NCBI GenBank assembly: GCA_016934555.1
Contig: JAFGSS010000084.1
Span: 1 to 36,143 of the forward strand
DNA from: Acidobacteriota bacterium
GTDB taxonomy: Bacteria; Acidobacteriota; UBA6911
Length of the DNA stretch: 36,143 nucleotides
Direction: 5' to 3'
The notes under the pieces are model-generated. The model searched no databases and was not told where the DNA came from. It saw only the letters and a program-made list of their open reading frames with translations. The translations under genes and the position numbers were made by a program. This document shows, in pieces, positions 32,934 through 36,143 of the stretch. The first letter of the stretch is position 1. Each line of letters starts with the position of its first letter.

Positions 32934-34100
32934 CTACCGCCCGACGGTCGATTGCGCCGCGGGGCGCAGGACGGGGCGGCCGTAGCGGGCGCGGAGGGTA
33001 TCGAGCGCCTGTTCGAGCCGCAGGCGGCGCGCGGGCCCCGGGTCCGCGAACAGGTCCATCTGCACCGGCCCCGCAAGGAGCGCCCCGAGCCGCAGGTGGA
33101 CGCTCCGCACGCGCGTGCGCCGGTCGAGCGCCCGGCCGAGCAGGGGGAGGGCCGCGGCGTACAGGGCGGCCGACGACTCGAGCGGCACGGCCGTCTGCAC
33201 CCCCCACGCCCCTTCCCCGTAGTCGGCGTAGCGGACCCGCACCTCCACCCGCCCGGCGCGCCGTCCCTCCCCGCGCAGCCGCTCCCCCGCCCGGTCGCAG
33301 AGATCGGCGAGCTCCCCTGCGAGCAGCGCGTCATCGTTCGAGTCTTCGCCCAGCGTCCTTTCCAGTTCCAGTGCCGGGGCCGAACGCGCCGGGACCACCG
33401 GGGTGCGGTCGATCCCCAGGGCCCGCTCGCGGAGCAGAAATCCGGGCCGGCCGAACGCCAAGACGAGATGTTCCAGCCTCATGGCGGCGACTTCGTGGAT
33501 GATGCGGATATTCAGTTCCCGGAACCGCTCCTCGGTCCGGGGCCCGACACCCGGGAGCAGCCGCACCGGCAGCGGGGAGAGAAAGGAACTCTCTTCCCCG
33601 TGCGGCACGTCCTGCAGCCCCGCCGTCCGCGTTACTTCCGTCGCGATCCGGCTGACCATTTTATTGGAGGCGATTCCGAGCGCGGCCTCGAGGCCCAGCC
33701 GCCGCAGGATCTCCCTGCGCGCTTTCCAGGCGGCGTCCCTCGGCGGCCCCCAGAGCCGGCCGGTCCCCGTGACGTCCAGGTAGGCGTGTCCGTACCCCGA
33801 GGGTTCGAGCACCGGGGAGTAGGCCGCCAGGATCCCGCATATCGCGCGGGAGGCCCGGAGGCAGAGGGGTTCGTTCGGCGGCAGCACGACCGTGTCCCGG
33901 CAGCAGCGCAGCGCCCGGGACAGAAGCATCCCCTTGCGGATCCCCGCCTGCCAGGCTTCCGGGGACAACGCCGTCACGACCGAGCGCGCCGCGGTGCGGG
34001 GCGCGACCACCACGGGGCGCCGGCGCAGTTCGGGGTGCACCACCCGTTCCACGGCCACGGGGAAAGACCGGACGGTCAGGTGGATGATTTCGCGGTCCAT
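32934..34100 (-). CDS. imuB: ImuB-like Y-family protein with lost catalytic residues, 388 aa
   Basis: The whole DinB fold can be followed (IIHLTVRSFPVAVE at the N-terminus, AYLDVTG, RLLPGVGPRTEERF in the thumb, a little finger), but the active site is destroyed. Where DinB has Asp9, Asp11 and Asp107-Glu108, this protein has Thr9, Arg11, Gly103 and His104. The steric-gate position is proline. A beta-clamp motif QMDLF is kept at 347-351. This is the hallmark of ImuB, the noncatalytic adaptor that brings DnaE2 to the clamp, and dnaE2 follows 8 nt downstream. Unlike classical cassettes there is no imuA or lexA next to it; a DUF72 gene overlaps its start by 25 nt instead. The tail after QMDLF resembles the tail of the active DinB in this window, so it may have evolved from a DinB paralogue. 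Confidence 0.88.
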   Translation of the reverse strand: MDREIIHLTVRSFPVAVERVVHPELRRRPVVVAPRTAARSVVTALSPEAWQAGIRKGMLLSRALRCCRDTVVLPPNEPLCLRASRAICGILAAYSPVLEPSGYGHAYLDVTGTGRLWGPPRDAAWKARREILRRLGLEAALGIASNKMVSRIATEVTRTAGLQDVPHGEESSFLSPLPVRLLPGVGPRTEERFRELNIRIIHEVAAMRLEHLVLAFGRPGFLLRERALGIDRTPVVPARSAPALELERTLGEDSNDDALLAGELADLCDRAGERLRGEGRRAGRVEVRVRYADYGEGAWGVQTAVPLESSAALYAAALPLLGRALDRRTRVRSVHLRLGALLAGPVQMDLFADPGPARRLRLEQALDTLRARYGRPVLRPAAQSTVGR

Positions 34101-34867
34101 GAGGGCACCCGTGCTTCCTTCGCCGTTGCGGCCAGAATGTCGATAAGCATGCGGGCGTTGACGGCCGCCTGCCCCCGCCAGGGGTTGTTCATGAACACCA
34201 GGACGCGCTCGCACTCCCCGTCGAGCCGCCGGAGCGCGGGGAGCGCCGATTCGAGTTCGGCGCGGCTGTAGGCGTAATCGTGTTCGCCCGACCCGTCCCC
34301 CCGCAGCCACCGCGACCGGCGCCGCCCCTGGAAGCGGACACAGGCCAGTTCCGGCGTGGTGGCGCGAAAAGCCCCGGGGCTTTCGACGCCGTCGACGCAC
34401 GCGAGCACGACACGGGAGGCGGCGAGGTGCCGGGCCGCCTGCGCCGAATGCCACCCGGCCGAACCGAACTCGGCGATCAGCCGGATCCCCTCGAGGGAGT
34501 CGCGCAGCCGGAGGAGACCCGAGAAATTGTCCCGCATGAACACGAACTCCGGCGGGAAACGGACCAGGACCCCGGCCAGCTGGCCGGTCTCTTTCAAAGG
34601 CCACAGGGCCCCCGCGAACCGGCGCGCCAGGCCGGGGTTGTCCAGGCGCAGCGGAGCCCGGAACACCAGGGGCAGGGCTCCGCGCGTTTCTTCCATAATC
34701 TCTTGAATTTCTTGAGCTTCCGGGATCCGGTAGCAGGTGAACCCAAGCTCGCAGCAGCCGAACCGCCGACTGTAGTAGCGCAGCCACTCCTTCGGGTCGA
34801 GGCCCTCGGGATAGAAAACCGGGGTCCAGTCGCGATATCGGAATCCACTTGTCCCCACCAGGATCAT
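34076..34867 (-). CDS. DUF72 (YecE-like) TIM-barrel protein, 263 aa
   Basis: Family features are the N-terminal VGTSGFRYRDWTPVFYPE, a YYSRRFGCCELGFTCYRIP segment, an internal FPPEFVFMRDN, the late CVRFQGRRRSRW, and VFMNNPWRGQAAVNA near the end. DUF72 proteins fold as TIM barrels; their biochemical role is not established, though a metal-dependent hydrolase or nuclease has been suspected. Here the gene leads the imuB-dnaE2 operon and its 3' end overlaps imuB by 25 nt, so it is made with the mutasome. The ATG at 34867 has no ribosome-binding site; a -10-like TATTTT ends 6 nt upstream, predicting a leaderless message. The chosen start is the only one that keeps the conserved first strand. Confidence 0.9.
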   Translation of the reverse strand: MILVGTSGFRYRDWTPVFYPEGLDPKEWLRYYSRRFGCCELGFTCYRIPEAQEIQEIMEETRGALPLVFRAPLRLDNPGLARRFAGALWPLKETGQLAGVLVRFPPEFVFMRDNFSGLLRLRDSLEGIRLIAEFGSAGWHSAQAARHLAASRVVLACVDGVESPGAFRATTPELACVRFQGRRRSRWLRGDGSGEHDYAYSRAELESALPALRRLDGECERVLVFMNNPWRGQAAVNARMLIDILAATAKEARVPSWTAKSST

Positions 34868-34873
34868 GACTAC

Positions 34874-34902
34874 AAAATAGGTGAAGATTTGGTGAAAATC
34901 AA
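34874..34902 (-). promoter_or_regulatory. candidate promoter of the DUF72-imuB-dnaE2 operon, with tandem repeat
   Basis: Minus-strand TTGATT (34897-34902) and TATTTT (34874-34879) are 17 nt apart. The -10 ends 6 nt before the ATG. The spacer contains a tandem direct repeat (plus strand GGTGAAGAT then GGTGAAAAT, 11-nt period), a plausible repressor site. It does not look like the known enterobacterial or Bacillus LexA boxes. Confidence 0.45.
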
Positions 34903-34943
34903 GCGGGAAACCATGCCCCGGAAACCGGCGTTACGCCCCTTTC

Positions 34944-34972
34944 TTGTGCACGGACATATCCCGGAGTAATAT
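34944..34972 (+). promoter_or_regulatory. candidate sigma-70 promoter of the homoserine dehydrogenase gene
   Basis: TTGTGC (34944-34949) and TAATAT (34967-34972) are 17 nt apart. Transcription would start near 34979, leaving a leader of about 55 nt. The -35 matches only three of six bases. Confidence 0.35.
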
Positions 34973-35033
34973 CGGCAGGACGGTTTGTTTTTGAACATCA
35001 TCAAAAGGCGGATCGGCCCGGCGGGGGTGCCCC

Positions 35034-36068
35034 ATGGATCAGGAAACTCGACAGATCAATTTCGCCTTCATCGGGTTCGGCCGGGTCGGCCGGGCTTTCG
35101 CGCGCCTGCTGGTCGAGCGGAAAAAATGGCTGCTCAAAACGCACGCCATCGAGTGGAAGATCACGGGGATCGCGACGAAGGACCACGGGATGGCGATCGA
35201 CCACGACGGTCTCCCCACCCGGAAAATCCTCGCCTCCCGCAGGCGTGGTTCCTCCCTGGACCGTTTTCACAACGGGCCGGAGTGCGCTTCGCATCTCGAT
35301 TTCATCCGGCAGTGCGGCGCCGACGTCCTCTTCGAGATGAGCGTGCTCGACCTCAGCGGCGAACCCGCCGCGACCCACATCCGGGAGGCCCTGGGAGCGG
35401 GACTGAACGTGATCACCTCGAACAAGGGCCCGGTGGCGACGCATTACGCGCAGTTGACGCGCCTGGCCAGGCTGCGCGACGTCCGGTTCCTCTACGAGGG
35501 GACGGTCATGGACGGGGCGCCCGTGTTCAACCTGCTCCGCAATTCCCTGCCGGGGACCCGCATCCTCTCCCTGCGGGGGATCTTCAACAGCACCACGAAC
35601 TACATCCTGTCCCAGATGGAACAGGGAACCACGTTCGAAGCCGCGCTCGAATACGTGAAGACCGCCGGCGTGTCCGAGGCCGACCCCAGCCACGACCTCG
35701 ACGGATGGGATTCCGCCATCAAGCTGTCGGTGTTGATCCAGGCCGTCATGGGCGGGCGCGTGAAGCCGGAGGAGATCGAACGCAGCCCCATCTCAAGCGA
35801 TATCGGACGGGCCGTGCGCGCCGCCCTGCGCCGCGACCGGCGCCTCCGCCTGGTGGCCCGGGCGTACCGCCAGGGGGGGAAGGTCATCGGGAAGGTGGAA
35901 CTGCAGGAACTCGAGGTCTTCGATCCGCTGGCCGCCATCCGGGGCCTGAGCAACATCCTCGTCGTCAACACCGACACCATGCGCGAACTGGCGATCGTGG
36001 AAAACAACCCGTCGGTGGACCAGACGGCCTACGCCCTCTTCGCCGACCTCATTTCCCTGCTGCGCTAG
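35034..36068 (+). CDS. hom: homoserine dehydrogenase, short form without ACT domain, 344 aa
   Basis: It reduces aspartate semialdehyde to homoserine for threonine and methionine synthesis. The Rossmann motif is FIGFGRVGRAFARLL (12-26). The substrate and catalytic region includes TSNKGPVA (Lys131), NSTTNYIL, and the family signature EADPSHDLDGWDSAIK with Asp226 and Lys230. The usual C-terminal ACT regulatory domain is absent, so feedback inhibition by threonine is not expected. GGGGGTG precedes the ATG at 35034. No thrB, thrC or aspartokinase is adjacent. It converges with the short-chain dehydrogenase at the window edge. A paralogue acting on a related substrate is possible. Confidence 0.88.
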   Translation: MDQETRQINFAFIGFGRVGRAFARLLVERKKWLLKTHAIEWKITGIATKDHGMAIDHDGLPTRKILASRRRGSSLDRFHNGPECASHLDFIRQCGADVLFEMSVLDLSGEPAATHIREALGAGLNVITSNKGPVATHYAQLTRLARLRDVRFLYEGTVMDGAPVFNLLRNSLPGTRILSLRGIFNSTTNYILSQMEQGTTFEAALEYVKTAGVSEADPSHDLDGWDSAIKLSVLIQAVMGGRVKPEEIERSPISSDIGRAVRAALRRDRRLRLVARAYRQGGKVIGKVELQELEVFDPLAAIRGLSNILVVNTDTMRELAIVENNPSVDQTAYALFADLISLLR

Positions 36069-36072
36069 CCGA

Positions 36073-36143
36073 TCAGATACCCCAGCCGCCGCTCACGTGG
36101 ATGTTGGTCCCGTTGACGTAACGCGCCTCGTCCGAGAGGAGGA
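36073..36143 (-). CDS. short-chain dehydrogenase/reductase, C-terminal fragment (runs off window)
   Basis: The last 22 codons before the TGA at 36073-36075 read LLSDEARYVNGTNIHVSGGW plus GI. This is the standard C-terminus of FabG-like classical SDRs (a LxSDEAxxVxGxxxxVdGGw pattern). Only this tail lies inside the window, so cofactor and substrate cannot be inferred. It converges with hom, with 4 nt between the stops. Confidence 0.8.
   Translation of the reverse strand, partial: LLSDEARYVNGTNIHVSGGWGI

Noticed and set aside
29903-33334. 1143-codon minus-strand open frame overlapping dnaE2 and part of imuB in another frame
   Set aside because: Arg/Gly/Pro-rich shadow; the true frames show complete polymerase motifs.
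1-36143. CRISPR arrays, tRNA or rRNA genes, insertion sequences
   Set aside because: I saw no regularly spaced repeats, tRNA-like cloverleaf, rRNA sequence, transposase or integrase motif on reading both strands; short or degenerate elements could still be missed by eye.

Overview
The window is a GC-rich bacterial chromosome segment with densely packed, mostly minus-strand genes. Roughly the first 0.9 kb is AT-richer, and there is a short lower-GC patch around 2.85-3.87 kb. A PEP-CTERM surface protein implies a diderm with exopolysaccharide and an exosortase. A fused ADP-forming acyl-CoA synthetase, a Tat-exported Fe-S protein of the QueG/RdhA type and an ImuB-DnaE2 mutasome fit an Acidobacteriota or deltaproteobacterial-type environmental organism. 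I cannot fix the phylum from the sequence alone. I saw no rRNA, tRNA, CRISPR array or transposase.

Layout. 1-3.9 kb is an accessory end. It holds a small uncertain ORF, an orphan PEP-CTERM gene behind a sigma-54-like promoter, the Tat Fe-S protein, and a HigBA-type toxin-antitoxin pair whose promoter contains a perfect 16-bp palindrome. 3.9-8.5 kb holds the ADP-forming acyl-CoA synthetase and, divergently, the helicase pcrA/uvrD. 8.5-21 kb is one unbroken 12-gene minus-strand run: pepP-like, hisD-C-B-H-A-F-I, glgC, a GT-C glycosyltransferase, recQ and nfo. Gaps in it are 42 nt or less, with several 4-nt overlaps. hisG and hisE are absent. 21-25.8 kb holds dinB, divergent galE and a copper-type P-ATPase that ends tail-to-tail on galE. 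25.9-27.9 kb is a translationally coupled pair, a ParB-like protein followed by a spore-photoproduct-lyase-family radical SAM protein. 28-29.9 kb holds a secreted repeat protein and a secreted metallo-beta-lactamase-fold hydrolase, convergent on a strong hairpin. 29.9-34.9 kb is a three-gene operon: DUF72, a Y-family polymerase that has lost its catalytic carboxylates (ImuB-like), and an error-prone DnaE2-type polymerase. The right edge holds homoserine dehydrogenase and the C-terminus of a short-chain dehydrogenase that runs off the window.

Two themes stand out. First, DNA repair and damage tolerance are over-represented: pcrA, nfo, recQ, dinB, the SPL-like enzyme, ImuB-like and DnaE2. Second, four of these repair units (pcrA, dinB, the parB-SPL pair and the DUF72-imuB-dnaE2 operon) share the same start geometry. 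Each has a sigma-70-like -35/-10 pair whose -10 ends exactly 6 nt before the ATG, with no convincing Shine-Dalgarno, which predicts leaderless mRNAs. The best candidates for undescribed biology are the ParB-SPL pair and the DUF72-containing mutasome operon.
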